Source of the DNA: a virus
Reading direction: 5' to 3' (one strand)
IMG/VR virus record: IMGVR_UViG_3300047546_002006
Location: 1-64,000 of that record
Length of the DNA stretch: 64,000 nt
Shown in pieces: positions 22,227 to 30,634 of this stretch; within the stretch, counting starts at the first letter, position 1; every line of letters starts with the position of its first letter. The position numbers and the translations under genes are program-made. Under the pieces are notes generated by a model. That model did no database searches and was not told the DNA's origin. It saw only the letters and a list, made by a program, of their open reading frames with translations.

Positions 22227-22922
22227 ATGGCTTTTAGTTTAGGTGGCTTCCTAGGTGGCGCAGGCTCTGGTGCAGCAGCGGGCTCTACCTTTGGTCCAAT
22301 TGGTACTGCAATCGGCGCAATCGGTGGTGGCCTGTTTGGTGGCATCGGTGGATCCGGTCAAACACCACAATACCAACCAACTGAATTACAAAAAGATTTA
22401 ACAAGCTACGGGCAAAAACAAGTTAAAGCAACTCGCGCAACACAAGATCGTATTATTAGCGAATACGAATCGATGATACGCGCGGGTAACCGTGGTGCGG
22501 CAGAGAATTTCCTAGAGCAATATGTAAATCGTTACTCCAATTCCAAGCCTTTTGAAAAAGCATTGGCAAAGAGCTATCAGCAAGATATTGATTACAGCCA
22601 AGGTAGTTATTGGAATGAAGCAAACGAATTGTACAAACAACAAAACTTAGGATTTAGCCCTGAAGATTTTGCTTCCTTTGCTGACCGGGCCAGGGGGCTC
22701 AATATCCGTAGTCCACAGGCTTTTAGTGATATGTTAAAACAGCAGTTAATTGCAGGGGGCAAGGTGATGACCCCGCAACAAGAGCAATTAAGCCTGGTAT
22801 TTGGAGATCCATATCGTGATGAAACGGGACGTTATAGAAACTATTATCAAGCCCTGCGAACATCTACCAAACCTGGCTTTGTTTCAAAATTTGAAACTTC
22901 TCAACTAGCACCAACTACATAA
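22227..22922 (+). CDS. virion-associated protein with glycine-zipper N-terminus
   Basis: A 231-residue protein. The first 45 residues are a hydrophobic Gly/Ala zipper (LGGFLGGAGSGAAAGSTFGP, GTAIGAIGGGLFGGIGG), the rest is helical and polar (LQKDLTSYGQKQVKATRATQ). The layout resembles small phage internal/membrane-piercing proteins. Not otherwise recognised. Confidence 0.65.
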   Translation: MAFSLGGFLGGAGSGAAAGSTFGPIGTAIGAIGGGLFGGIGGSGQTPQYQPTELQKDLTSYGQKQVKATRATQDRIISEYESMIRAGNRGAAENFLEQYVNRYSNSKPFEKALAKSYQQDIDYSQGSYWNEANELYKQQNLGFSPEDFASFADRARGLNIRSPQAFSDMLKQQLIAGGKVMTPQQEQLSLVFGDPYRDETGRYRNYYQALRTSTKPGFVSKFETSQLAPTT

Positions 22923-22950
22923 TAAAATTAATATAACAAAGAGAGTTGAC

Positions 22951-23829
22951 ATGGCCAAGTGGAAACGAGAATTACAAGAACTTTCTTTAGGTGGTTTAAG
23001 CCATGAAGAATACGATCAGTTTAAAACTTCTTATGGTAACGTATCGGCAGACAAGCTAAATGCTTTTGCCTTAAAAAAGAATATTCTTTTTCCCTCTGGA
23101 AGTACAACCACTACTACACCAACATATCAAGGAGGAGGCACCACTACAACAAGCGGAGATACCACTACAAGTGGAAATGCTTCTGGCATTGCTCCCAGTG
23201 GATATGCCACAAATCTTCAAAACCAGTATGATTATGAGCTCGGTTTAATTAACGCACAAGGTGAATATTCCGTAAGGGCTGCTGATATTGCGGCAAATGC
23301 ACAGCTTAGTTCTACGCAAACTAGAGCTGAGGCCGATAAAGAAATTAATCGTGCCCGAACTGAAGCTGATCGATATGCGGCAGAACTTGGCTTAAAAGGA
23401 ATTGAGTCCCAAACCTCTGCACAACGTTATCTTGGTGAGCTTGGATTAAAAGGCACACAACTTCAAACAGACGCTCAGCGTTATCTTGGTGAGTTAGGCT
23501 TACAAGGTACACAACTTCAAACAGACGCGCAACGTTATCTCGGTGAGTTAGGTTTACAAGGTACTAAATATTCTGCTGATAAAGAATCAGAGTGGCGCAA
23601 GGCAGTTGCTGGAATTGAAGTAGAAGGTCGATTAAATCTCCAGCCAATTATCAATGCTGGCCTTGCACGTGTTGCTGAGATTGAAGGTGCAGCCGCTCGT
23701 GATGTTGCTGAAACAACCGGTCGTTATAGCCTGGAGTCCATGCGCACACGCTCTGAAGCAGACAAAGCCATCGGCAAAATGCAGCTCGCTGGCGCGCAGT
23801 ATGGATTAATTGGTTCAGTATTTGGTTAA
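22951..23829 (+). CDS. coiled-coil repeat protein
   Basis: A 292-residue protein. A short helical domain is followed by a Thr/Gly/Ser-rich linker, then helical repeats: four units of 18 residues with core RYLGELGLQGTQLQTDAQ. The end returns to helical Ala/Glu-rich sequence (EGAAARDVAETTGRYSLESM). A rod-like virion component is likely (inference). Confidence 0.7.
   Translation: MAKWKRELQELSLGGLSHEEYDQFKTSYGNVSADKLNAFALKKNILFPSGSTTTTTPTYQGGGTTTTSGDTTTSGNASGIAPSGYATNLQNQYDYELGLINAQGEYSVRAADIAANAQLSSTQTRAEADKEINRARTEADRYAAELGLKGIESQTSAQRYLGELGLKGTQLQTDAQRYLGELGLQGTQLQTDAQRYLGELGLQGTKYSADKESEWRKAVAGIEVEGRLNLQPIINAGLARVAEIEGAAARDVAETTGRYSLESMRTRSEADKAIGKMQLAGAQYGLIGSVFG
23371..23586 (+). repeat. 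four tandem 54-bp units in coding sequence
   Basis: Four in-frame 54-bp units encode the 18-residue repeat of the coiled-coil protein. Units 2 and 3 are nearly identical; units 1 and 4 have diverged. Confidence 0.85.
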
Positions 23830-23867
23830 TTTGCTATAAAATATAGAGAGATTAACGGGCATTATCT

Positions 23868-24047
23868 ATGACAGCTTCTGTGCCTGCTGGCCAAAGTGCT
23901 GCAGACGACTATTTTAATATCGATCGTTTTCAGCAGCTTTTAGACAAGCTGGAGGCCTCTAAAGGTCGTCAAACACGTCAAAAATCCGTAGAGGGTCGAC
24001 GCGATGTGTTTGCCCAAGGCCTTGCCAGCATGATGAGCAACTTCTGA
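23868..24047 (+). CDS. small protein, tandem copy 1
   Basis: A 59-residue protein: MTASVPAGQSAADDYFNIDR, then a helical FQQLLDKLEASKGRQTRQKS and FAQGLASMMSNF. Nearly identical to the next gene. Charged and helical; unknown function. A CTATAAAATA motif is about 25 nt upstream. Its position just before the terminase genes suggests a packaging or head role (inference). Confidence 0.75.
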   Translation: MTASVPAGQSAADDYFNIDRFQQLLDKLEASKGRQTRQKSVEGRRDVFAQGLASMMSNF

Positions 24048-24058
24048 TTTAACTAGCC

Positions 24059-24238
24059 ATGACATCTTCTGTACCTACTGGTCAAACCGAAGCAGACGAT
24101 TATTTTAATATTGATCGCTTCCAGCAACTCCTCGATAAATTAGAGGCTTCCAAGGGTCGTCAAACACGCCAAAAGTCGATTGAAGGTCGTCGTGACGTGT
24201 TTGCCCAAGGTCTTGCCAGCATGATGAGCAACTTCTGA
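24059..24238 (+). CDS. small protein, tandem copy 2
   Basis: A 59-residue near-twin of copy 1: MTSSVPTGQTEADDYFNIDR, with the rest differing mainly at one residue (KSIEGRR for KSVEGRR). At the DNA level many synonymous positions differ, so the duplication is not brand-new and the protein is being conserved. Confidence 0.75.
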   Translation: MTSSVPTGQTEADDYFNIDRFQQLLDKLEASKGRQTRQKSIEGRRDVFAQGLASMMSNF

Positions 24239-24249
24239 TTTAAATCCCA

Positions 24250-24498
24250 ATGACATCCAGCGTTCCCACTGGTCAGCTAGATACTGATGACTGGTTTGAT
24301 CTAGATAAATACAAACAAGCTGCTGAAGTAGCTTATAGTTTCTCTAAGAAAAAAATGGAGACTGCTGGTGAACAGGAACGCGAAACCATTGGAAAAGGAG
24401 CAGAAGAACAGCGCACTTCCGCAGAGCAAGGGCAACAGTTCCGTCAAGCAGACGAAGCAAGGGATTACAACCAAGCCCAACGAGCTTATCGATATTGA
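24250..24498 (+). CDS. small protein, diverged copy 3
   Basis: An 82-residue protein. The N-terminus MTSSVPTGQLDTDDWFDLDK aligns with copies 1 and 2, but the C-terminus is replaced by a longer charged helix (KKKMETAGEQERETIGKGAE, ending QRAYRY). A diverged third member of the tandem family, overlapping the following gene by 131 nt. Confidence 0.65.
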   Translation: MTSSVPTGQLDTDDWFDLDKYKQAAEVAYSFSKKKMETAGEQERETIGKGAEEQRTSAEQGQQFRQADEARDYNQAQRAYRY

Positions 24499-24988
24499 GT
24501 TATTTGACCAATGGGTTGATAACTTAACTTGCTCAGAACAAGAAGCGTTTACTTCTTTTTCTGCCAGCAATTATTCAATTATTGAAGCCTTCCTTTATGC
24601 CCGGTTCCTTGGGTATAGAGGAAGCATTGTTGCTTGTGAAGCTTGGGTTAATGATCGGTATCCCAAGCCCGATCATCGTAAAACCCTGCTGTATGAAATT
24701 GAAGAGATGCAAGAAGACATTCGCAAGCTTCGCAGTGATGTGGATGAAGGTCTTGTTAAGCGTGATGCTGGTGTTGCACGAATTGCTTCTATGCAAAAAG
24801 AATTACGCGGCACCATTGCACAGATTGAACAGTTTGTTAATAACCGTGATCGCAAAGGTTTATTGATGGCAGGTGCTGATCGTGCCATTCGTGAATTACT
24901 TTCTGTGTTTAAAGACGATCCAATTGAAATTCCTCTGGAAGAAGCTTCGATGAGCGTCTGGGCTAAAATACAATTTGATGAAGGTTAA
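24368..24988 (+). CDS. candidate terminase small subunit
   Basis: A 206-residue protein. The core from about residue 42 reads IDIELFDQWVDNLTCSEQEA, with RFLGYRGSIVACEAWVNDRY and a long coiled-coil helix (EIEEMQEDIRKLRSDVDEG). Position, size and the helix-plus-coiled-coil layout fit a small terminase that recognises packaging DNA, but no signature proves it. The first in-frame ATG lies inside the previous gene (131-nt overlap). Confidence 0.5.
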   Translation: MNRNAKPLEKEQKNSALPQSKGNSSVKQTKQGITTKPNELIDIELFDQWVDNLTCSEQEAFTSFSASNYSIIEAFLYARFLGYRGSIVACEAWVNDRYPKPDHRKTLLYEIEEMQEDIRKLRSDVDEGLVKRDAGVARIASMQKELRGTIAQIEQFVNNRDRKGLLMAGADRAIRELLSVFKDDPIEIPLEEASMSVWAKIQFDEG

Positions 24989-25002
24989 CTTAAAGTAGAT
25001 AC

Positions 25003-25317
25003 ATGGATCCCAACGCACAACCACCTGCAGCTTCCGACGCCCGTCTTGCGGGTGGTTTGATGTCTGTGGTACAACAACTCCAAAAGAATCGTTTTGGTGG
25101 ATTACGTGAACTGCAAGGTTCTCCTATCGGAGCCGAAGCAAAAGGATCTGCTGTTTTGAATGCTTTAAGTAAAAACAAACAACAAAATGAGCAAGAACAA
25201 AATGCCGCCCCAGCTCCTGGAGCACTTCAAGAAGAAAGAAGCCAAGAACAAGGACGGCAGCGAAATGTCGGACAACGAGAAGCGCAAGGCCGCTTTGGAC
25301 AAGGCCCGCAAGTATAA
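25003..25317 (+). CDS. hypothetical protein
   Basis: A 104-residue protein: MDPNAQPPAASDARLAGGLM, a short helix, then a Q/E/R-rich low-complexity half (NEQEQNAAPAPG). The second half overlaps the gene at 25202 in another frame. One of the two frames may be secondary. Confidence 0.55.
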   Translation: MDPNAQPPAASDARLAGGLMSVVQQLQKNRFGGLRELQGSPIGAEAKGSAVLNALSKNKQQNEQEQNAAPAPGALQEERSQEQGRQRNVGQREAQGRFGQGPQV

Positions 25318-25348
25318 AAATCAAAAAGACAAAGATTCTGATAAATGA
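25202..25348 (+). CDS. small basic protein overlapping 25003
   Basis: A 48-residue, Lys-rich protein: MPPQLLEHFKKKEAKNKDGS, then EKRKAALDKARKYKNQKDKD. Short proteins with the LLEHFKKKE start and a Lys-rich helical tail are common near terminase genes in cyanophages, to my recollection. It overlaps 116 nt of the previous gene. Confidence 0.6.
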   Translation: MPPQLLEHFKKKEAKNKDGSEMSDNEKRKAALDKARKYKNQKDKDSDK

Positions 25349-25382
25349 GTTAGTATTCAGTAACTGACTGAATGCTTAAGCT

Positions 25383-26909
25383 GTGCCAGCATATCAACAT
25401 CTTGCTTATCGACGCAATGCACGCGCGGCTGCGCAACAGCAACAAATTAGACCACCTAAAAATGCCGAAGCTCTTCAGCGTGCACGCGAGGACTTTGGCT
25501 TTTTTTGTGAGTATGTAGCCGATAAACCCCCAGCAGAGCATCATAAACATTGGCACAGGCAATTCGTAACAGAAGAAAACAGTAGTTGCCTGATTAAAAT
25601 TGCTGGACCAAATATTGATTTACTTGCGCCTCGTGGCTCTGCAAAATCCACTGTTCTTGGCCTTCTAACGGCATGGGCAATTGGTATTCACACACATGCC
25701 AAAATGCCTCTGCAGATTCTCTATTTGTCATACACGGTTGATATTGCACGCTCCAAATCTGCAACTATTAAGCGGATCATTGAAAGCAAGCGATATCAAG
25801 AAGTATTTCCCAAGGTTCGTTTACTGAAGAGTGCAACCAGTAATGAGTACTGGTCTATTGACCACAAATTTGCTGGCATTGCTACAACAGGTGATGAACA
25901 ATTTACTCTCTGCGCTGCAGGTCTAAAAGGTTCCGTGACATCAAAACGATCACACCTTGTGATGATTGATGACGCCATTAAATCTGCTGCTGATATTGCA
26001 AATCCAGATATCCGCAAGCAGATGCAGGAGAACTGGAATGCGGTGATTGCGCCAACCATGTTTGAGGGTGCCAGGGCCATCTGTCTTGGCACTCGATTCC
26101 GACATGATGACATTCATTCAACTACATTCAATGAACAAAACAACTGGCGTCAAATTGTCTTATCTGCAATCTTGAATGATCCCAAGACAGGTGAGGAATT
26201 ATCGTATTGGCCAGAGATGTGGTCACTGGATTACTTAAAAGAAAAGAAAAGGCAGGCGCCAATTGCTTTTTCTTTCCAGTACATGAATCAAGTCATCAGG
26301 CAAAATGAGTTATCACTTGCACCTGAACTGATTGTTAAAGCAGAAATTTCAACAGAGTTTGATACCTTAGGAGTTGGCATTGATTTGTCTGCTGGCACTA
26401 AAGAGAAGAATGACTATACCGTCATGGTACTTGGTGGCCGTATTGGCGATCAGATTCACATTATTGATTATCGCCGTATTCGTGTAATGGGCAATCTTGA
26501 GAAATTAGATGCGCTCAAAGAACTACTTAATGATTGGTCAATCCTCGGCAAAGATGAAAACGGTAATTACTTCCCAACCCACTCAACGTGTGACATCTGG
26601 TCAGAAGCTGTACAGTACCAGGCATCCCTGGAAGCAGACTTCAAACGTATCTGCTTAAACAATGAGGGCCTCTGGAACTTGTTGTGGCATCCCGTCAAAG
26701 GCTTCCGTTCCGATAAGCTGGCGCGATTCCGTGGGTGCATGGGTCTATTTGAGGAACGCAAGATTATCTTTAATCGCTACCGTAATTTCACTGCCATGTT
26801 TGAAGAGTTAACCAACTTTGGTGTTAGTAGTCATGATGACTGTGTTGATGCTTTAGTTTGGTTGATTAACGGATTAATGCGTAAGGGTAATCTTCATCTT
26901 GATTACTGA
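25383..26909 (+). CDS. terL: terminase large subunit
   Basis: The ATP-driven motor and nuclease that packages phage DNA into the procapsid. The 508-residue protein starts at a GTG. Walker A is LAPRGSAKST (residues 81-90), Walker B LVMIDDA (192-198), and a QYMNQV-type coupling motif appears mid-protein. The RNase-H-like nuclease starts at GIDLSAGTKEKNDYTVMVL, and the last catalytic Asp lies in SSHDDCVDALVW. It is followed by membrane-coil, AbrB-like and portal genes, the normal packaging order. Confidence 0.95.
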   Translation: MPAYQHLAYRRNARAAAQQQQIRPPKNAEALQRAREDFGFFCEYVADKPPAEHHKHWHRQFVTEENSSCLIKIAGPNIDLLAPRGSAKSTVLGLLTAWAIGIHTHAKMPLQILYLSYTVDIARSKSATIKRIIESKRYQEVFPKVRLLKSATSNEYWSIDHKFAGIATTGDEQFTLCAAGLKGSVTSKRSHLVMIDDAIKSAADIANPDIRKQMQENWNAVIAPTMFEGARAICLGTRFRHDDIHSTTFNEQNNWRQIVLSAILNDPKTGEELSYWPEMWSLDYLKEKKRQAPIAFSFQYMNQVIRQNELSLAPELIVKAEISTEFDTLGVGIDLSAGTKEKNDYTVMVLGGRIGDQIHIIDYRRIRVMGNLEKLDALKELLNDWSILGKDENGNYFPTHSTCDIWSEAVQYQASLEADFKRICLNNEGLWNLLWHPVKGFRSDKLARFRGCMGLFEERKIIFNRYRNFTAMFEELTNFGVSSHDDCVDALVWLINGLMRKGNLHLDY

Positions 26910-26938
26910 ATCTAGAATTAGAAAAAAGCTTTATTCCA

Positions 26939-27232
26939 GTGGGACCAGAATATTTAGCTGTTGGCCTTACGGCTATCATTTCTGCTGTTACAGGCGGTAG
27001 TTGGGCTATGAATAAACTACTGGGCAGGCAGCAGGAAAAGCTGGATCAGGCCTATAGTTACATCAGTTCTCAGAAACGGCGTGTTGATATGCTTGAAGAT
27101 CAGATCAACCGCATGCCTATTGAATATGTACTGAAGGTTGATTTCTTAAGAGAAATTCAAGAAATGCAGGATAATTTCCGTGAGATCAACAATAAACTTG
27201 ATAAACTGATTGAAAAGTTACTTAGCAAATGA
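26939..27232 (+). CDS. membrane-anchored coiled-coil protein
   Basis: A 97-residue protein from a GTG start. An N-terminal hydrophobic span (YLAVGLTAIISAVTGGSWAM) is followed by a long coiled coil (QEKLDQAYSYISSQKRRVDM, NKLDKLIEKLL). This layout fits inner-membrane spanin-like or holin-associated proteins, or a capsid-membrane tether; no partner outer-membrane protein was found. It overlaps the next gene by four bases. Confidence 0.65.
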   Translation: MGPEYLAVGLTAIISAVTGGSWAMNKLLGRQQEKLDQAYSYISSQKRRVDMLEDQINRMPIEYVLKVDFLREIQEMQDNFREINNKLDKLIEKLLSK

Positions 27233-27414
27233 CTAGCTACATTCTTGAGGTTCAAGAAGACGAAAACGGAGATTGTTACATCACCCTTCCAGATGAAGTG
27301 ATTGAAGATCTCGGCTGGCAAGAAGGCGATGTTCTCGATTGGGATGTCAAAGGAAATGGTATTGTTTTATCCAAGGTGAATGACGCATCCGGATATGAAG
27401 TTTTAGAAGATTAG
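27229..27414 (+). CDS. AbrB/MazE-like small protein
   Basis: A 61-residue swapped-hairpin (AbrB/MazE) protein: ILEVQEDENGDCYITLPDEV, then LGWQEGDVLDWDV. This fold usually binds DNA as a dimer in regulators and antitoxins. No toxin gene is adjacent, so it is more likely a phage transcription regulator. Small AbrB-like proteins of this kind are frequent in cyanophages. Confidence 0.8.
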   Translation: MTSYILEVQEDENGDCYITLPDEVIEDLGWQEGDVLDWDVKGNGIVLSKVNDASGYEVLED

Positions 27415-27434
27415 AATAAAGAAAAAATAAGATC

Positions 27435-27761
27435 ATGTTTTATAGCGGCGAATCAAACGTTCCAGGAGCACCAGGTAATTTACTTGCTGGTGGCCCTAGT
27501 TTTGACATTAATCGTACCCCCGGCTCACTTGGTGGGCGTTCTGGCGAACAGTTGAAGCGCTTGTATGAAGGCGGGACGCAGCAAAACCAGCAGTTGAATG
27601 AGGAACTCCGTCGTCGGGGTATCATGCCAGGTTCTGGTCCACAACTTCCGCTTGCATACAACCCCATGTTTGGCCCTGTTCCTATGGGTAATGCCGGCTT
27701 CTTTGCTGGACCGCAGATGGGACAAATGCCAGCCGGATTCCAAAATAAATTTGTTTCTTGA
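27435..27761 (+). CDS. hypothetical Gly/Pro-rich protein
   Basis: A 108-residue protein, MFYSGESNVPGAPGNLLAGG, with one helical piece (SGEQLKRLYEGGTQQNQQLN) and a Gly/Pro/Met-rich end. Probably a minor virion protein. It overlaps the next gene's start (TGATG). Confidence 0.6.
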   Translation: MFYSGESNVPGAPGNLLAGGPSFDINRTPGSLGGRSGEQLKRLYEGGTQQNQQLNEELRRRGIMPGSGPQLPLAYNPMFGPVPMGNAGFFAGPQMGQMPAGFQNKFVS

Positions 27762-27916
27762 TGAAAAAGAAAAAACTGGTAAAACTTGCCCTTAAAAATC
27801 CAGGGTTATATACACCGGCTGAACTTGCTTATTTTCAATGCTGGTTGCGCTTACGAAAAGAGCGCAAGAAAGCTGCTAAGATGAATTTAAACAATAAGGA
27901 AGATATTAATGGCTGA
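27761..27916 (+). CDS. small basic protein before portal
   Basis: A 51-residue Lys-rich protein: MKKKKLVKLALKNPGLYTPA then ELAYFQCWLRLRKERKKAAK. It overlaps its upstream neighbour by one base and the portal start by eight. Small proteins with the KNPxLYTPAEL motif sit before the portal in several cyanophages (from memory). Possibly a head-assembly or DNA-binding accessory protein. Confidence 0.7.
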   Translation: MKKKKLVKLALKNPGLYTPAELAYFQCWLRLRKERKKAAKMNLNNKEDING

Positions 27917-30206
27917 CGCCAAGGCACGGCTTCAAGAAATCATCAATTCCTATCTTGAAAAAGATAGTGACATTGTTGTTGACACCGGCGTTGTTGCGTC
28001 TCATGTTGCACAGATGAAATTATTTGGCATCCGCCAGGGTGTTGAATTTTTTCCCTCGCAAGATAACTTTGGCGGGCAGCGCAAAGATTTTATCGATCGC
28101 GTCCTCAAATACAACAAGATGGATACCCGCTTGGATTCCATCTGGGAATATTTTTTGTGCGATGGAAAAGGCCTGTTTTATATCCGCCCAACAGAGCAGA
28201 GTTATCGTCTGTATTATTTTCGTGAGCATGAATATCGATCTTATTACAATGTGGATGGCGAGCTGGATGAAGTTGTAATTATCTACAGCTACAAGGTGCG
28301 TCGGGGCAACGGCTTTGGTACCGATATTGCAACCAGCAATATTTCTGGTGGCAAATCAACCTGGAGCCCAGGAGCTAAAAGGTATATTCGTTTATCAATT
28401 AAACAACGCGAAATTGAAGAAACGCACTCAGACTCAGAGTTGTCGTTTGAAATGCCAACGTATGCCTTGACGGGCACTACCAAAAATTTCAAGAACACCC
28501 TTGGGTTTATTCCTTGTGTTGAGATCTTTAATAATCCCAAAGGTTTCTCCACTGAAGGCGTCGGTGAGTTTGATGCCATGGCAAATCATATTTGTACTCA
28601 CGACGAATTGATGCGAACGATACGCAAAAACATTACATTCTTTGGTAACCCAACATTACTGTCTTCCAGGCCCAAGACAGATCTCATGGAAGCAGGAGAT
28701 ACTGCAGTTGTACAGCGGCCATCGATTGCGGCAAACTCTGGCTTCACCAGTGCCGCACCTTTAAGTCGTTCTATGTTTAAGGCTGATCCAGTCAGCCGTG
28801 GCATGGATGGTGCAATTCGTGTGCCGCGTATCATTGCAAACCTGGAGCCAAACGATCGAGTTGGTTACATTGTTCCAGATGCAATTACTGGTGACCAGAA
28901 TGCATTTGCTCGTCAATATCGAGAAGAAATTCGCACGGCATTAGGCGGCGTGGATGAGCTGTCTATTTCTGCTGGTGTTACTGCAACTGAATACAAATCA
29001 TTATTTGGTCGTGTTGCCGCAACATCCAAAAAGAAAGCAAATGCAATCTATACACATGGCATTTGTCGTTGCCTTGAGTTAATTATTTATCAAGAAGAGC
29101 AGTTATTCAAGACAACACTTGCGGCGGCAGCAGGTATTGAAAAACCGGTTGATCTTGGACCTAATGCAACACCAGAAGAAGAGCAGGCATATAAAGAAGC
29201 AATGAAACAACATAATGACATCCTGAAAAGGATTATGCTTGCTCTTGTGGAGACCCAGGTGATTCCACCTGGAGTTATGGGTCTTATTCCGGATGGTGAC
29301 GTTACTGTCCTTTGGCGTTGGCTTGGTCCTGTTTATGAGGAATCTACACAGGACATCCTGAACAACTCCATTGTGGTGCGAAACCTTCAGGAATTAGGTG
29401 TTGATAGCATTGAAGCACTGAAATACCTCTTCCCGTCTAAGACGGATGAGGAACGGGCCGAGATGTTATCTGGGTTCCCGTTCAGGATGGTTAATGAGTT
29501 GCAGGGTGCATACGCTGCATTCTCAAAGCTAGTGGGGGGAATGATGCAGACTCCTCACCCGCAAGCACCGGATCTTCCGATGGCTGCGGATCCAAGATTG
29601 GATTTAACACCATATCTGTATCGAACATTAGAAGCTCTACAAAAGGAGATGAGTTATGCAGGACGCTACCGTCCAATCGATCCCACAGACGAGCCAAACT
29701 CCGGCAGCGGTGGCTCCAAGCAGCTACGTGGTCCCAACACCCAGCTACCAGGCAGCTCCAGCTCAGACAGCACCGGTGGCTTATCAGGTGGGTACCAGTT
29801 ACCCACAGGCGGTACCTCAGGCGGTCCCCAGCTACCAATCCGCCCCTACTCAGTACGCCCCCCAATCCCAACCGGAGGCTCCGAGCAGCAACCCATGGGA
29901 ATCGGCGTTCAACAAGGTGGTGAACCTTCTGAGCGCACCAGTTCAATCCCCGTTCCAGAATCAATCGTCAACACCGACGATTCAGTACAGTCCGGCCAAC
30001 TACGGCCAGCAGTACAGCAGCCCAGCTACGCAACAATCGGCTCCGCAGACCTGGTCTCCCAGCCAGACATCCTCGCCCAACTCTTCCCCAACTTCCTCCA
30101 ATCAGTACTTGGAGCAGGCGGCGCAAGCAGTAGTGCAAAACCTGAGCCCGGAAAGCCAGTACGTAATCAGCGCGTACGGTCTCGAGGCGCCCGCAATCCT
30201 AAATAA
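27909..30206 (+). CDS. portal protein with low-complexity C-terminal extension
   Basis: Forms the dodecameric head vertex through which DNA is packaged and the tail attaches. The first 580 or so residues read as a portal: helical N-terminus, a beta/wing part (YYFREHEYRSYYNVDGELDE), and a long helical crown (ATEYKSLFGRVAATSKKKAN, IIYQEEQLFKTTL). Identification rests on position between TerL and scaffold/capsid, size and helical layout. From about residue 583 the chain is only S/G/T/P/Q-rich; this part overlaps the scaffold-like gene in another frame for 551 nt. Confidence 0.85.
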   Translation: MADAKARLQEIINSYLEKDSDIVVDTGVVASHVAQMKLFGIRQGVEFFPSQDNFGGQRKDFIDRVLKYNKMDTRLDSIWEYFLCDGKGLFYIRPTEQSYRLYYFREHEYRSYYNVDGELDEVVIIYSYKVRRGNGFGTDIATSNISGGKSTWSPGAKRYIRLSIKQREIEETHSDSELSFEMPTYALTGTTKNFKNTLGFIPCVEIFNNPKGFSTEGVGEFDAMANHICTHDELMRTIRKNITFFGNPTLLSSRPKTDLMEAGDTAVVQRPSIAANSGFTSAAPLSRSMFKADPVSRGMDGAIRVPRIIANLEPNDRVGYIVPDAITGDQNAFARQYREEIRTALGGVDELSISAGVTATEYKSLFGRVAATSKKKANAIYTHGICRCLELIIYQEEQLFKTTLAAAAGIEKPVDLGPNATPEEEQAYKEAMKQHNDILKRIMLALVETQVIPPGVMGLIPDGDVTVLWRWLGPVYEESTQDILNNSIVVRNLQELGVDSIEALKYLFPSKTDEERAEMLSGFPFRMVNELQGAYAAFSKLVGGMMQTPHPQAPDLPMAADPRLDLTPYLYRTLEALQKEMSYAGRYRPIDPTDEPNSGSGGSKQLRGPNTQLPGSSSSDSTGGLSGGYQLPTGGTSGGPQLPIRPYSVRPPIPTGGSEQQPMGIGVQQGGEPSERTSSIPVPESIVNTDDSVQSGQLRPAVQQPSYATIGSADLVSQPDILAQLFPNFLQSVLGAGGASSSAKPEPGKPVRNQRVRSRGARNPK

Positions 30207-30630
30207 CTATGCCCTCCAGCTGGAAGGCATGCTGGATAGTGCAGTTGCTTGGGGCGGTCAAGCCAAAGAATTGATCGAGGGCTACGCCAATTTTGCTGTC
30301 AATGAGCATCAAGAGAATCTTGCTTATAACGAGATCCTCACCAATCCCGATGTGCTGAGTGACTACACCCTGAAGTTCTTTGGTCCAGAAGGTCCGTACC
30401 CTGTGTATGAGAACGAAGGCGAACTGGAGACCCAAGGTTATCCGACTCAAGCGGTGAATCCTGCATTTAATCAGTTCCCGGCACCTCCTGCCGCAGCTGC
30501 TCCTCAGCAGCCAGAGAATTTCTGGGGCACCTTTAAGCAACAAATGGATATGGACCCCAGCCAAGCCTGGCGCATCCTGAACCAAGCTCAGCCTCAAGTT
30601 GTTGCAAACAAACTGTTTGTGATGGAGTGA
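29656..30630 (+). CDS. scaffold-like capsid assembly protein, overlapping portal
   Basis: A 324-residue protein. The first 185 residues are Pro/Gln/Ser/Ala-rich (TPAAVAPSSYVVPTPSYQAA), the rest helical and acidic (LEGMLDSAVAWGGQAKELIE, NILTNPDVLSDYTLKFF) with a helical end (MDPSQAWRILNQAQPQVV). Position between portal and major capsid and the helical acidic C-terminus fit a scaffold that shapes the procapsid. The ATG has a strong Shine-Dalgarno sequence (AAAGGAG, about ten bases upstream). Its first 551 nt are also read in the portal frame. Confidence 0.7.
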   Translation: MQDATVQSIPQTSQTPAAVAPSSYVVPTPSYQAAPAQTAPVAYQVGTSYPQAVPQAVPSYQSAPTQYAPQSQPEAPSSNPWESAFNKVVNLLSAPVQSPFQNQSSTPTIQYSPANYGQQYSSPATQQSAPQTWSPSQTSSPNSSPTSSNQYLEQAAQAVVQNLSPESQYVISAYGLEAPAILNNYALQLEGMLDSAVAWGGQAKELIEGYANFAVNEHQENLAYNEILTNPDVLSDYTLKFFGPEGPYPVYENEGELETQGYPTQAVNPAFNQFPAPPAAAAPQQPENFWGTFKQQMDMDPSQAWRILNQAQPQVVANKLFVME

Positions 30631-30634
30631 TGCC

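Noticed and set aside
29491-29964. 157-codon antisense frame over the portal/scaffold overlap
   Set aside because: Low-complexity repeats leave all frames open here; no start signal.
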